Positions 1-6,800 of a DNA stretch of 6,800 nucleotides are shown in pieces; position 1 is the stretch's first letter, and each line of letters begins with the position of its first letter. A program made the position numbers and the translations under genes. The DNA comes from Comamonas sp. GTDB taxonomy: Bacteria; Pseudomonadota; Gammaproteobacteria; Burkholderiales; Burkholderiaceae_C. The notes below the pieces were generated by a model. It was not told where the DNA came from and did not search any database. It was given only the letters and a program-made list of their open reading frames with translations. The stretch spans positions 1 to 6,800 of the forward strand of contig JAHAYB010000078.1 in the NCBI GenBank assembly GCA_018384835.1, in the 5' to 3' direction.

Positions 1-122
<122 letters not shown>

Positions 123-147
123 AGAATATTTCCCAAAGCCGCGTTGA

Positions 148-1116
148 TCAAGGGCGCGGCATCCCTTCCAGAATTTGTTGAATCTCTAGGGGGCTGAGTA
201 ACCGGTCGGGTATCAGCTCCCCCGCTTGGGTATGGCCTACGCCCAAAAGAGCAGCAGGCTGCTGGCCATAAACGGCAACGGCTGCCACATCCGGCCAAGT
301 GCCACGGCGACGCAGGCCGGTCAAAAACCGCCCTGCATCTTCAGCGCCCAGGTGAATGGGCTGGTGTTCATGCAGCAGACTATCGACGGGCAGCAGATGC
401 GCTAGGCGCTCATCGCCTTCCAGCGCTTCTAGTGCTTCTAAGCTGACGCAGCGCTCCAGGCCAATGCCGCCAGTAGCGGTGCGCCGTAGGCTGCGCAAAT
501 GGGCACCACAGCCCAAAGCCTCGCCCATGTCTTCGGCCAGGGTGCGGATGTACGTGCCTTTGCTGCACGTTACTGTTATGCGCAGGGCGGGCTGGCCGTC
601 TGCATCTACCGCAGCTTCTAGCGCTAAGGCGTGGATGGTGACTTGCCGCGCTGGGCGCTCTACTTCTTGGCCTGCGCGGGCGTATTCGTAGAGGGCTTTG
701 CCGTCTTTTTTCAGGGCGCTGTACATGGGCGGCACTTGCGAGATGTCGCCCGTAAAACGAGCTGCCAGCGCCGCGAGTTGGGGCGGGTTTAAGGCGCTGC
801 TCTCTACAGGGCGCTCTTGCACCACGCTGCCCTCGGCATCGCCGGTGGTGGTGGTCTGCCCCAGACGGGCTAGGGCTGTATAGGTTTTGGGTGCATCCAG
901 CTGCAAGGCGCTGAATTTGGTGGCCGCACCAAAGCACAGCGGCAGTACACCCGTCGCCAACGGGTCTAGCGTGCCGGTGTGACCGGCTTTTTGCGCACGC
1001 AGCAGCCATTTGATTTTTTGCAGCGCATCGTTGCTGGAAAGGCCAATCGGTTTGTCCAACAGCAGCACCCCATGCACCGGGCGCCGCTGCACCCGGGTGC
1101 GTGGGGCGTGACTCAT
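148..1116 (-). CDS. truB: tRNA pseudouridine(55) synthase TruB
   Basis: The product is 322 aa and is predicted to convert U55 of the tRNA T-loop to pseudouridine in the cytoplasm. Family motifs are complete. [14 protein letters not shown] lies at 16-29. The catalytic block [17 protein letters not shown] lies at 45-61, with Asp51 as the expected nucleophile. The KTY motif at 77-79 carries the conserved Tyr79. [14 protein letters not shown] is at 127-140 and [15 protein letters not shown] at 184-198. The last 70 or so residues (about 250-318) form the small PUA-like C-terminal domain seen in proteobacterial TruB. The length is near normal (E. coli 314 aa). The ATG at 1116-1114 overlaps the rbfA stop in an ATGA junction, which supports this start and suggests translational coupling. 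The upstream ribosome binding site is weak (AAAGAG), as often seen for coupled genes. Nothing looks damaged. Confidence 0.97.
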   Translation of the reverse strand: MSHAPRTRVQRRPVHGVLLLDKPIGLSSNDALQKIKWLLRAQKAGHTGTLDPLATGVLPLCFGAATKFSALQLDAPKTYTALARLGQTTTTGDAEGSVVQERPVESSALNPPQLAALAARFTGDISQVPPMYSALKKDGKALYEYARAGQEVERPARQVTIHALALEAAVDADGQPALRITVTCSKGTYIRTLAEDMGEALGCGAHLRSLRRTATGGIGLERCVSLEALEALEGDERLAHLLPVDSLLHEHQPIHLGAEDAGRFLTGLRRRGTWPDVAAVAVYGQQPAALLGVGHTQAGELIPDRLLSPLEIQQILEGMPRP

Positions 1117-1544
1117 GAGGACGACTCTTTCTCCAAGGGGTCTTCGGGCACGCCAGCGTCTGCGGCGCTGCTGCTGGCCACGGCCTGGGCAATCAGGGCG
1201 TTCATGCCGGCGGCCTGCTCTTGGGTGCGGTCGTAGATAAAGTGCAAAGTGGGCACGGTGTGGATGTGCAGGCGCTTGAACAAGGCATTGCGCAAAAAGC
1301 CCGCGCCTTGGTTCAGTGCTTGCTGCGTGGCCTCGGCATCGCCCACCAAGAGGCTGAAATACACCTTGGCATGGGCATAGTCGGGCGAGACCTCGACCGA
1401 CTGCAACGTCACCATGCCCACACGCGGGTCTTTGAGTTCACGCGCAATCAGCTCGGCCAGGTCGCGGCGGATTTGATCGGCCACCTGGTAGCTGCGGTGG
1501 GCGGTGTTGCCGCCCTTGTGTGCGCTTTTGCGTCTTGTTGCCAT
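1113..1544 (-). CDS. rbfA: Ribosome-binding factor A (30S maturation factor)
   Basis: The product is 143 aa, slightly longer than E. coli RbfA (133 aa). RbfA binds the immature 30S subunit near the 5' end of 16S rRNA (helix 1 region) and helps late maturation and cold adaptation. The single KH-like fold is recognisable. The N-terminal helix is [20 protein letters not shown] (17-36). Next come [22 protein letters not shown] (39-60) and the helix-kink-helix around [14 protein letters not shown] (79-92). The final strand is [12 protein letters not shown] (96-107). The kink is usually written AxG; here it reads Gly80-Ala81-Gly82. The last 20 residues are a polar Ser/Ala/Glu tail likely to be disordered. 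The ATG at 1544-1542 lies 23 nt after the infB stop. AGGGAAG upstream is a plausible but distant ribosome binding site. The stop overlaps the truB start. Confidence 0.95.
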   Translation of the reverse strand: MATRRKSAHKGGNTAHRSYQVADQIRRDLAELIARELKDPRVGMVTLQSVEVSPDYAHAKVYFSLLVGDAEATQQALNQGAGFLRNALFKRLHIHTVPTLHFIYDRTQEQAAGMNALIAQAVASSSAADAGVPEDPLEKESSS

Positions 1545-1567
1545 GGCAGAGTACCGCTTCCCTGGGC

Positions 1568-4432
1568 TTACAGCGTGCGGGCGATTTCGCGAATCTCAAA
1601 CACCTCCAAGATATCGCCTTCGCGAATATCGTTGTAGTTTTTGAGCTTGATACCGCACTCGAAGCCTTCGCGCACTTCCTTGACATCATCCTTATGGCGG
1701 CGCAGCGATTCAATCTCGCCGGTGTAGATGACCACGTTCTCGCGCAGCAGGCGGAAGTGGGCGCTGCGCGTAACCTCACCTTGCAGGATGTAGGAACCTG
1801 CCACGGTACCGATTTTGGAAGCGACAAATACGTTGCGAATCTCGGCCATACCGATGATTTCTTCGCGCTGCTCTGGAGCCAACATGCCGGACATGGCGGA
1901 TTTGATTTCTTCCACCGCGTCGTAAATGATGTTGTAGTAGTGCAAGTCCACATCGTTGGCTTCGGCAGTTTTACGCGCTTGCGCATCGGCACGCACGTTA
2001 AAGCCAATCACCACCGCTTTAGAGGCCAGCGCCAGGTTGATATCCGACTCGCTGATACCACCCACGCCCGAGTACACGATTTGCACCTTGATTTCGTCGG
2101 TCGAGAGCTTGAGCAGCGAAGTAGCCAGCGCCTCTTGCGAGCCTTGCATATCGGCCTTGATGATGAGCGACAGGGTCTGTACATCGCCCGCGCTCATCTC
2201 GGCAAACATGTTCTCCAGCTTGGCCGCTTGCTGCTTGGCCAGCTTGGTATTACGGAACTTGCCAGCGCGGTAGGTGGCTACCTCGCGGGCACGGCGTTCA
2301 TCGCCCATGACCATGAACTCGTCACCAGCTTGGGGCACGTCGGACAAGCCCTGGATTTCCACGGGGATGGAAGAACCCGCCTCTTTGGCGGTTTTGCCGT
2401 CTTCGTCCAGCATGGCGCGTACACGGCCATAAGTTTGGCCTGCCAGCACGATGTCGCCCACCTTCAAGGTACCGGACTGCACCAGCACGGTGGCTACGGG
2501 GCCGCGACCCTTGTCCAACTGGGCTTCAATCACCAAGCCCTTGGCAGAGGCATCCACAGGGGCGGTCAGCTCTAGCACTTCGGCTTGCAGTAGGACGTGC
2601 TCTAGCAGCTCGTCAATGCCCATACCGCTCTTGCTGGAGACGGCCACAAAGGGCGAATCGCCACCGTATTCCTCTGGCACCACCGCTTCGGCCACCAGCT
2701 CTTGCTTGACCTTTTCGGGGTTGGCTTCGTGCTTATCGGCTTTGGTCAAGGCCACCACGATAGGCACACCCGCCGCTTTGGCGTGTTTGATGGCCTCGCG
2801 GGTTTGTGGCATCACGCCATCGTCAGAGGCGCAGACCAAAATAACGATGTCGGTCGATTTGGCACCACGGGCACGCATGGCGGTAAACGCCTCGTGGCCG
2901 GGGGTGTCCAGGAAGGTGATGATGCCGCGTGGTGTTTTGACGTGGTAAGCGCCAATGTGTTGGGTAATACCACCGGCCTCACCCGTAGCCACTTTGGAGC
3001 GGCGGATGTAGTCCAGCAGCGAGGTTTTGCCGTGGTCCACGTGACCCATGACGGTCACGACGGGGGCGCGGGAGAGCTGCTCGCCGGTGTAGCGGGCGGC
3101 ATCTTCTTCGCTAAAGGCTTCTGGGTCATCCAGTGCGGCTACTTTGGCGTTGTGCCCCATCTCTTCCACCACAATCATGGCGGTGTCTTGGTCCAGCGGC
3201 TGGTTGATGGTGACCATTTGCCCCATCTTCATCAAAATTTTGATGAGCTCAGAAGCCTTGACCGCCATTTTGTGTGCCAGCTCGGCCACGGTAATGGTCT
3301 CGGGCACAGAGATTTCCAGAGCGCGGAACTCTTGCGGCTGCTGTTGTTGCTGCTGCTGGCGCTGGTCGCGGTCGTTACCACGGCGGCCACCACGGCCACC
3401 ACCGGCACGCCAGTTGCCGCCACGCCCGCCCACGCCGCCGCTGGTATCGCCACGGGTTTTGATTTCTTTTTTCTTGCCATTGGGCTCGTTAGCCCAACTG
3501 GAAGAGAGTTTGGAGGATTTGACCTCTTTGGTCTCTTTGGAGTCCTTGGCATCTTTGCTGTTGGTTCTACGCTCTGCCCCGGCATTGGCAGCGCTTTTAG
3601 CAGCAGGTTTGGCCGCTGTGGCTTTTTTACTGTCTTCGGCTTTTTCAGGTTTTTCGGGCTTTTTGGCCACTAGCACTTTTTTGGGTGCGGCCATCATGGC
3701 GCGAATGGCTTCGGCTTCGGCCAGCGCTTTGCGGCGGCGGTCTTCCAAGTCTTTGGCGCGTTCGGCCTCTTCCTTGGCACGCTCGGCGGCTTCACGTTCG
3801 GCTTGCTTACGTGCTTCCTCTTGGGCTTTGGCGCGTTCGGCAGCAGCGGCGGCAGCTTCAGCCGCAGCTTCTTTTTTGGCTTCTTTTTCTTGGCGCACTT
3901 TGGCCGCTTCGGCTTGCTTGTAGGCGCGGGCGCGTTCTTCGGCTTCGCGCTCTTTGCGCTCGCGCTCTTCACGTGCTAGGCGCTCTTGGCTCTCTTGTGC
4001 CAGTTGCGCTTCTTGTTGGCGCAGTTGCTCTACTTTTTGGCGGGCGGCATCTTCGCGACGCGCTAGCTCTTGCGCTTCTTGCGCCGCTTGGCTGGCCTGG
4101 GCGGCGCGGGCAGCGGCTTCGCTGGGGTCTTCACGTTTGACGAAGGTGCGTTTTTTGCGCACTTCCACTTGGATGGTTCGCGCCTTGCCGGTCGCGTCGG
4201 CTTGCTTGATTTCGCTGATAGAGCGCTGGGTCAAGGTGATTTTCTTGCGCTCGTTGGCTGCGCCTACCCCCGAGGAGGATTGCAAATGCGCCAGCAGTTG
4301 CTGCTTGTCCGCTTCCGAGAGGCGGTCTTTGCTGCTTTTTTTGGGTATCCCAGCCGCCTGCAATTGTTCCAGCAGGGTTTGGGGCGATGTTTTGAGTTCA
4401 GTGGCGAACTCGGCAACAGTATTCAATGACAT
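1568..4432 (-). CDS. infB: Translation initiation factor IF-2
   Basis: This 954-aa GTPase delivers fMet-tRNA to the 30S subunit and promotes 50S joining. An IF2_N domain occupies about 1-50, and an IF2-associated segment about 63-100. A long charged Ala/Glu/Lys/Arg helix, probably coiled coil, runs 104-247. A Lys/Ser/Ala linker leads to a Gly/Arg-rich stretch (332-352) and seven glutamines (359-365). A second IF2_N-like domain covers about 373-430. The G domain shows G1 GHVDHGKT (463-470), G2 around GGITQHIG, G3 DTPGHE (509-514), G4 TKAD (563-566, usually NKxD) and G5 SSKSG (599-603). Domain II follows (about 640-715), then IF2 domain 3 (about 750-860). The C-terminal fMet-tRNA binding domain, with GFECGI, runs to residue 954. 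The length resembles other long betaproteobacterial IF2 proteins. The ATG at 4432 has GGAGG upstream. The gene sits 21 nt after nusA and 23 nt before rbfA. Confidence 0.98.
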   Translation of the reverse strand: MSLNTVAEFATELKTSPQTLLEQLQAAGIPKKSSKDRLSEADKQQLLAHLQSSSGVGAANERKKITLTQRSISEIKQADATGKARTIQVEVRKKRTFVKREDPSEAAARAAQASQAAQEAQELARREDAARQKVEQLRQQEAQLAQESQERLAREERERKEREAEERARAYKQAEAAKVRQEKEAKKEAAAEAAAAAAERAKAQEEARKQAEREAAERAKEEAERAKDLEDRRRKALAEAEAIRAMMAAPKKVLVAKKPEKPEKAEDSKKATAAKPAAKSAANAGAERRTNSKDAKDSKETKEVKSSKLSSSWANEPNGKKKEIKTRGDTSGGVGGRGGNWRAGGGRGGRRGNDRDQRQQQQQQQPQEFRALEISVPETITVAELAHKMAVKASELIKILMKMGQMVTINQPLDQDTAMIVVEEMGHNAKVAALDDPEAFSEEDAARYTGEQLSRAPVVTVMGHVDHGKTSLLDYIRRSKVATGEAGGITQHIGAYHVKTPRGIITFLDTPGHEAFTAMRARGAKSTDIVILVCASDDGVMPQTREAIKHAKAAGVPIVVALTKADKHEANPEKVKQELVAEAVVPEEYGGDSPFVAVSSKSGMGIDELLEHVLLQAEVLELTAPVDASAKGLVIEAQLDKGRGPVATVLVQSGTLKVGDIVLAGQTYGRVRAMLDEDGKTAKEAGSSIPVEIQGLSDVPQAGDEFMVMGDERRAREVATYRAGKFRNTKLAKQQAAKLENMFAEMSAGDVQTLSLIIKADMQGSQEALATSLLKLSTDEIKVQIVYSGVGGISESDINLALASKAVVIGFNVRADAQARKTAEANDVDLHYYNIIYDAVEEIKSAMSGMLAPEQREEIIGMAEIRNVFVASKIGTVAGSYILQGEVTRSAHFRLLRENVVIYTGEIESLRRHKDDVKEVREGFECGIKLKNYNDIREGDILEVFEIREIARTL
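3338..3358 (-). repeat. Polyglutamine run (7 codons) within infB
   Basis: Seven consecutive Gln codons encode IF2 residues 359-365, in the order CAG CAG CAG CAA CAA CAG CAG. The run lies in the linker just before the second IF2_N-like domain. The mixed codons argue against very recent slippage, although such tracts commonly vary in length between strains. It is probably a flexible spacer. Confidence 0.8.
3377..3439 (-). repeat. Gly/Arg-rich low-complexity segment within infB
   Basis: IF2 residues 332-352 are almost entirely Gly and Arg in short GG-R-GG units, with one Trp (341), one Asn (340), one Ala and one Val. It lies in the flexible linker between the charged helix and the second IF2_N-like domain. 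RGG-like stretches often contact RNA in other proteins; that role here is inference. It lies just upstream (in translation order) of the polyglutamine run. Confidence 0.75.
3692..4123 (-). other. Charged alpha-helical / coiled-coil region of IF2
   Basis: IF2 residues 104-247 are built almost only from Ala, Glu, Lys, Arg and Gln, with no Gly and no Pro. The region includes an Ala-rich patch at 189-198 and repeated [10 protein letters not shown] units from about 199 to 228. This composition predicts one long solvent-exposed helix, possibly a coiled coil. Proteobacterial IF2 commonly has such a variable linker between the N-terminal domain and the GTPase core. It is part of infB, not a separate gene. 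Confidence 0.7.
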
Positions 4433-4444
4433 ATCTCGCTTCTT

Positions 4445-4449
4445 CCTCC
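4445..4449 (-). promoter_or_regulatory. Ribosome binding site of infB
   Basis: The coding strand reads GGAGG, followed by 12 nt and then the infB ATG at 4432-4430. The spacing is slightly long but the match to the 16S rRNA tail is strong. The site lies wholly in the 21-nt nusA-infB gap and supports the chosen start. Confidence 0.7.
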
Positions 4450-4453
4450 CTGC

Positions 4454-5959
4454 TTATGCCTGATCTTGCGAATCTTGCGAATCTTGGGTAAACCAGTGCG
4501 CTCGCGCCGTCATGATGAGGGCTTTGGCCTCGTCGGCGCTCTGACCGGTCAGTTCAGTTAGTTCATCAATGGCCAAGTCGGCCAGGTCGTCGCGGCTCAG
4601 TACGCCGCCTTCGGCCAGTTTGGAGAGCATTTCAGGGGTGATGCCCTCTAGGTCGCGCAAGTCCTCGGCCACTGCGCCCAAGCTGGTTTGCTGGGCAATT
4701 TCTTGGGTGAGCAGGGCATCTTTGGCGCGGGTGCGCAGCTCGGTGACCATGTCTTCATCCAGGGCTTCAATTTCTAGCATTTCGGCCAGGGGCACGTAGG
4801 CCACTTCTTCCAAGCTGGCAAAGCCTTCATCTATCAAGATGCCTGCTAGCTCTTCATCTACCCCTAGTTTTTCCATGAACAGGGTGCGGGCTACGCTGGT
4901 TTCTTCCTCTTGCTTTTGCGCCGATTCGGCTGCGTCCATGATGTTGATTTTCCAGCCCGTCAGGTCAGAGGCTAGGCGCACGTTCTGCCCGCCTCGGCCA
5001 ATGGCGATAGCCAGGTTTTCTTCATCGACGACGACGTCCATGGCGTGTTTTTCTTCATCCACGACGATGGATTGCACGTTGGCCGGAGCCAGTGCGCCAA
5101 TGACGAATTGGGCGGGGTCTTCGCTCCACAGCACGATATCGACGCGCTCGCCAGCCAGCTCGTTGGTGACGGCGTTGACACGGCTGCCGCGCACGCCTAC
5201 GCAGGTGCCAATGGGGTCAATGCGCGAGTCGCTGGTATAGACGGCGATTTTGGCGCGGCTGCCTGCATCGCGGGCGCAGCTTTTAATCTCTAGCAAGCCT
5301 TGTTCGATTTCAGGCACTTCGTTGCGAAATAGCTCCATCATGAAGGCGGGCGCTGCGCGTGAGAGCACGATGGGCGCACCGCGTAGGTTGATGTCCACTT
5401 CCATAATCATGGCGCGTACCCGGTCGCCGCTGCGCAGGTTTTCCTTGGGAATCATCTCGCTGCGCTTTAAGCGCCCTTCGACGCGCCCAGCCTCGATGAT
5501 GAGGTCGCCCTTATCTAGGCGCTTGACGGTTCCGCTGAAAATTTTGTCCCCACGCGACATGAACTCGTTCAAGAGCATTTCGCGCTCGGCATCGCGGATT
5601 TTTTGCAAGATGACCTGCTTGGCGGTCATGGCTCCGATGCGGCCAATGGGCACGGACTCGATTTGCTCTTGCAGGTAGTCGCCCACTTGCACGTCGGCCT
5701 GGGTTTCCAGCGCGTCCATGAGCAGCTCTTCTGCCTCGGGGTTTTGCAGCCCCGCCTCATCGGGCACGACCAGCCAGCGCCGGTAGCTGTCGTACTGACC
5801 GGTTTCGCGGTCAATTTCTACGCGGATATCTACCTCGCCTTGGTACAGCTTTTTGGTTGCCTGCGCCAGAGCCAGCTCTACGGCATCAAACACCACGTCA
5901 GGCTCTACGTTTTTCTCACGCGAAATGGCTTCAACCAACATCAATAACTCGCGATTCAT
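4454..5959 (-). CDS. nusA: Transcription termination/antitermination factor NusA
   Basis: The product is 501 aa and binds RNA polymerase and nascent RNA, affecting pausing, termination and rRNA antitermination. The N-terminal RNA-polymerase-binding domain begins [18 protein letters not shown] and runs to about residue 125. An S1 domain follows (about 133-197). The KH1 domain has GVRG at 255-258 and the KH2 domain has GRGG at 321-324. Two acidic helix-hairpin-helix repeats lie at about 355-417 (AR1) and 437-490 (AR2). The length matches E. coli NusA (495 aa). The frame stays open to an ATG at 5992, which would add 11 residues. GAGGAG lies 9 nt before the ATG at 5959, inside that extension, and family members begin at MN(R/K)E. 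I therefore use 5959. The C-terminal tail carries a small tandem repeat. The gene lies 103 nt after rimP and 21 nt before infB. Confidence 0.97.
   Translation of the reverse strand: MNRELLMLVEAISREKNVEPDVVFDAVELALAQATKKLYQGEVDIRVEIDRETGQYDSYRRWLVVPDEAGLQNPEAEELLMDALETQADVQVGDYLQEQIESVPIGRIGAMTAKQVILQKIRDAEREMLLNEFMSRGDKIFSGTVKRLDKGDLIIEAGRVEGRLKRSEMIPKENLRSGDRVRAMIMEVDINLRGAPIVLSRAAPAFMMELFRNEVPEIEQGLLEIKSCARDAGSRAKIAVYTSDSRIDPIGTCVGVRGSRVNAVTNELAGERVDIVLWSEDPAQFVIGALAPANVQSIVVDEEKHAMDVVVDEENLAIAIGRGGQNVRLASDLTGWKINIMDAAESAQKQEEETSVARTLFMEKLGVDEELAGILIDEGFASLEEVAYVPLAEMLEIEALDEDMVTELRTRAKDALLTQEIAQQTSLGAVAEDLRDLEGITPEMLSKLAEGGVLSRDDLADLAIDELTELTGQSADEAKALIMTARAHWFTQDSQDSQDQA
4462..4486 (-). 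repeat. 9-bp tandem repeat at the 3' end of nusA
   Basis: CGAATCTTG (plus-strand reading) occurs twice in tandem at 4469-4477 and 4478-4486, followed on the left by a partial copy. On the coding strand it encodes Gln-Asp-Ser, Gln-Asp-Ser, Gln-Asp-Gln at NusA residues 492-500, after the last AR2 helix. The unit is a multiple of three, so copy-number changes would keep the frame. It extends a dispensable-looking polar tail. Confidence 0.75.
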
Positions 5960-6062
5960 GCGAAAAAACTCCTCATTACACAGCTTTGCCAATGGCCGCT
6001 AGCTGCAAGCAAATCAAGCAGATGGCCGCCATCGTGTTTTTGTTTTGTCTCTTCTGCGTTAT
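5960..6062 (-). other. rimP-nusA intergenic spacer (103 nt)
   Basis: This is the only gap over 30 nt between genes in the window. On the coding strand it starts with an A-rich, C-poor stretch just after the rimP stop. A short inverted repeat GATGG-CGG-CCATC (6021-6033) follows. Closer to nusA, CAGCT and AGCTG can pair around an inner GCC-ATT-GGC, just before the nusA ribosome binding site. No clear promoter, boxA, riboswitch or intrinsic terminator is visible on the coding strand. The octamer GCGGCCAT occurs twice. It may simply be untranslated leader. Confidence 0.5.
5969..5974 (-). promoter_or_regulatory. Ribosome binding site that fixes the nusA start
   Basis: The coding strand has GAGGAG followed by nine nucleotides (TTTTTTCGC) and the ATG at 5959-5957. 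This is a near-ideal Shine-Dalgarno site and spacing. It lies downstream of the alternative ATG at 5992, which has no comparable site, so it decides in favour of the shorter NusA. Confidence 0.85.
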
Positions 6063-6731
6063 TTAATCTGTGGACGCAGGAGCCACATCGGTTGTGTTGT
6101 CGCCGGTATTGGCTCCAGCGTTGGCATTGGTGTCGTGTTCCAGTGGCTGCAAGGGGGATTGATGCCCGCGCCCTTTGAAGTTGACGACATCGGCCAAACG
6201 CGCCTCGCGCAGCTCATCCAAGGTAAAGCCCAGTGCTTGTAATGGCGCGGGTGCTCGCTTTTTGCTCACGCGCTGGCCGGGCTTGGGTGGCGGCGCATCA
6301 CTCCAGACGATTTGCCAGCCTTGGCCGGTTTCTTGCGGCTCTAAGGTTCCGCGAAATTTTTTACGATTGGGCGCAACCTGCCCTTGGGCGGCAGCGCCTA
6401 TTGGCTCTTTCAGGGTGATGTCCACCAGCTCGCCGCTAAAGCGCAGAAAGTCTTGCTCATGGCGCAGCAGGCGGTCAATGCCGGGGGAGGAAACTTCTAG
6501 GCGCTGGTAGTCAACGCCCTCAACCTCTAAAGCAAATTGCAACTGGCGCGTGACTTTTTCGCAGTCTTCCACGGTAATGAACGCCTCGGGCTGGGGCGGC
6601 TGCCCCGCTTGTGGGGCGTGCCAGGGTAGGTCAATGGTGATGCGCAGCAGCCCACCGGCTGCACGCTCAATCTCTACCAGGTCATAGCCTAGGCCGGTTA
6701 CGGTTTGCTCAACGATTTGCTGCAATGCCAC
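6063..6731 (-). CDS. rimP: Ribosome maturation factor RimP
   Basis: The product is 222 aa and assists 30S assembly, acting on the S12/central pseudoknot side. ALQQIVEQTVTGLGYDLVEI near the N-terminus, ITIDLPW, and VTVEDCEKVTRQLQFALEVE identify the N-terminal alpha/beta domain. The signature LEVSSPGIDR is at 78-87. The C-terminal SH3-like domain includes NRKKFRGTL and ends near ALGFTLDELREARL. It is longer than E. coli RimP (about 150 aa), mainly through a spacer and a polar Asn/Thr/Ala/Asp tail after about residue 185. The frame is open to the window edge through a TTG at 6788. I start at the GTG at 6731-6729 because related proteins, as I recall them, begin M-A-L-Q-Q. The 19 upstream codons are AT-rich and rare-codon-rich (CTA, AGA, ACA, ATT), and AGAG sits 8 nt upstream. 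Leu88 replaces the usual Pro of DRPL. Confidence 0.93.
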   Translation of the reverse strand: MALQQIVEQTVTGLGYDLVEIERAAGGLLRITIDLPWHAPQAGQPPQPEAFITVEDCEKVTRQLQFALEVEGVDYQRLEVSSPGIDRLLRHEQDFLRFSGELVDITLKEPIGAAAQGQVAPNRKKFRGTLEPQETGQGWQIVWSDAPPPKPGQRVSKKRAPAPLQALGFTLDELREARLADVVNFKGRGHQSPLQPLEHDTNANAGANTGDNTTDVAPASTD

Positions 6732-6800
6732 TTTATGCGCTCTATGGTGTTCTAGGAGTTGTGTATTTGTAATAGGAATGCTCGTCAATGCCAGCAGCCG
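6732..6800 (-). promoter_or_regulatory. rimP leader with possible weak promoter
   Basis: The 69 nt before the rimP GTG are clearly more AT-rich than the genes. The coding strand contains TTGACG (6788-6783), a 5/6 match to a sigma-70 -35 box. At 17-nt spacing the -10 position reads TACACA, only 3/6 and lacking the conserved final T, so the promoter call is weak. AGAG at 6743-6740 is the likely, modest ribosome binding site. One alternative frame stops at TGA 6787-6785 and another at a TAG (6744-6742), so the 3' end of an upstream gene could also reach here. The window ends too soon to tell. Confidence 0.3.

Noticed and set aside
123..147. Terminator or promoter between truB and typA
   Set aside because: The 25-nt gap has no stem followed by a T-run and no recognisable -35/-10 pair. 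It only holds a weak ribosome binding site.
410..1192. Minus-strand 260-codon frame overlapping truB and rbfA
   Set aside because: It is the out-of-frame reading of truB, rich in Arg, Pro, Ala and His. TruB has all its motifs in the main frame, so this is a shadow.
1520..2575. Plus-strand open frame of 351 codons opposite infB
   Set aside because: It lies fully antisense to the well-conserved C-terminal half of infB, has no ribosome binding site I can see, and its His/Gly/Leu-rich translation matches no family. Long antisense frames are expected opposite GC-rich, codon-biased genes.
2702..3673. Plus-strand open frame of 323 codons opposite the infB G domain and linker
   Set aside because: It is an antisense shadow. 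The repetitive Leu and Phe/Gly stretches are the complement of the polyglutamine and Lys/Ser-rich linker of IF2.
3688..3696. Internal in-frame ATG ATG in infB (residues 246-247) as a second start giving a shorter IF2 isoform
   Set aside because: E. coli makes shorter IF2 forms from internal starts, but no purine-rich ribosome binding site lies just upstream of these codons, so I could not support it here.
3144..3923. Plus-strand frame with a polycysteine run that could look like a metal-binding protein
   Set aside because: The Cys run is the antisense reading of the infB polyglutamine codons (CTG/TTG read as TGC/TGT), and the rest mirrors the charged linker.
3685..4140. Alanine/glutamate-rich repeats as a possible DNA repeat array or CRISPR-like structure
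   Set aside because: The repeats are imperfect, irregularly spaced and in frame with IF2. They reflect the charged helix composition, with no constant repeat-spacer pattern.

Overview
The window is a housekeeping gene cluster read entirely from the minus strand. The gene order and protein sequences point to a betaproteobacterium of the order Burkholderiales, most likely a Comamonadaceae-type member. RimP, IF2, RbfA and TruB all have the sequence character I associate with that family. The family call is recognition from memory, not a search. The DNA is moderately GC-rich by eye, and no gene looks foreign.

In transcription order (right to left) the genes are rimP (6731-6063), a 103-nt spacer, nusA (5959-4454), a 21-nt gap, infB (4432-1568), a 23-nt gap, rbfA (1544-1113), truB (1116-148, overlapping rbfA by 4 nt as ATGA), a 25-nt gap, and the first 40 codons of typA/bipA (122 to the left edge). 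There is no convincing terminator between any two genes on the coding strand, so one polycistronic transcript is likely. Its main promoter probably lies in or just beyond the right edge. There are no tRNA or rRNA genes, insertion sequences, CRISPR arrays, phage genes or attachment sites.

The products belong to one theme, the making and starting of ribosomes. RimP and RbfA mature the 30S subunit. NusA couples RNA polymerase pausing, termination and antitermination to transcript processing. IF2 delivers initiator tRNA and joins the subunits. TruB makes pseudouridine 55 in tRNA. TypA/BipA is a ribosome-associated GTPase used in stress and 50S assembly. This is the classic rimP-nusA-infB operon with the rbfA-truB extension, and typA is attached as in many Burkholderiales.

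I found no undescribed system. The observations worth a second look are small. Two start codons (rimP and nusA) are easily called too far upstream. Four departures from family motifs or tails were seen: RimP Pro to Leu at 88, IF2 TKAD in place of NKxD, RbfA GAG in place of AxG, and a short tandem repeat at the NusA C-terminus. The IF2 linker is strongly low-complexity, and the rimP-nusA spacer has some potential for secondary structure.
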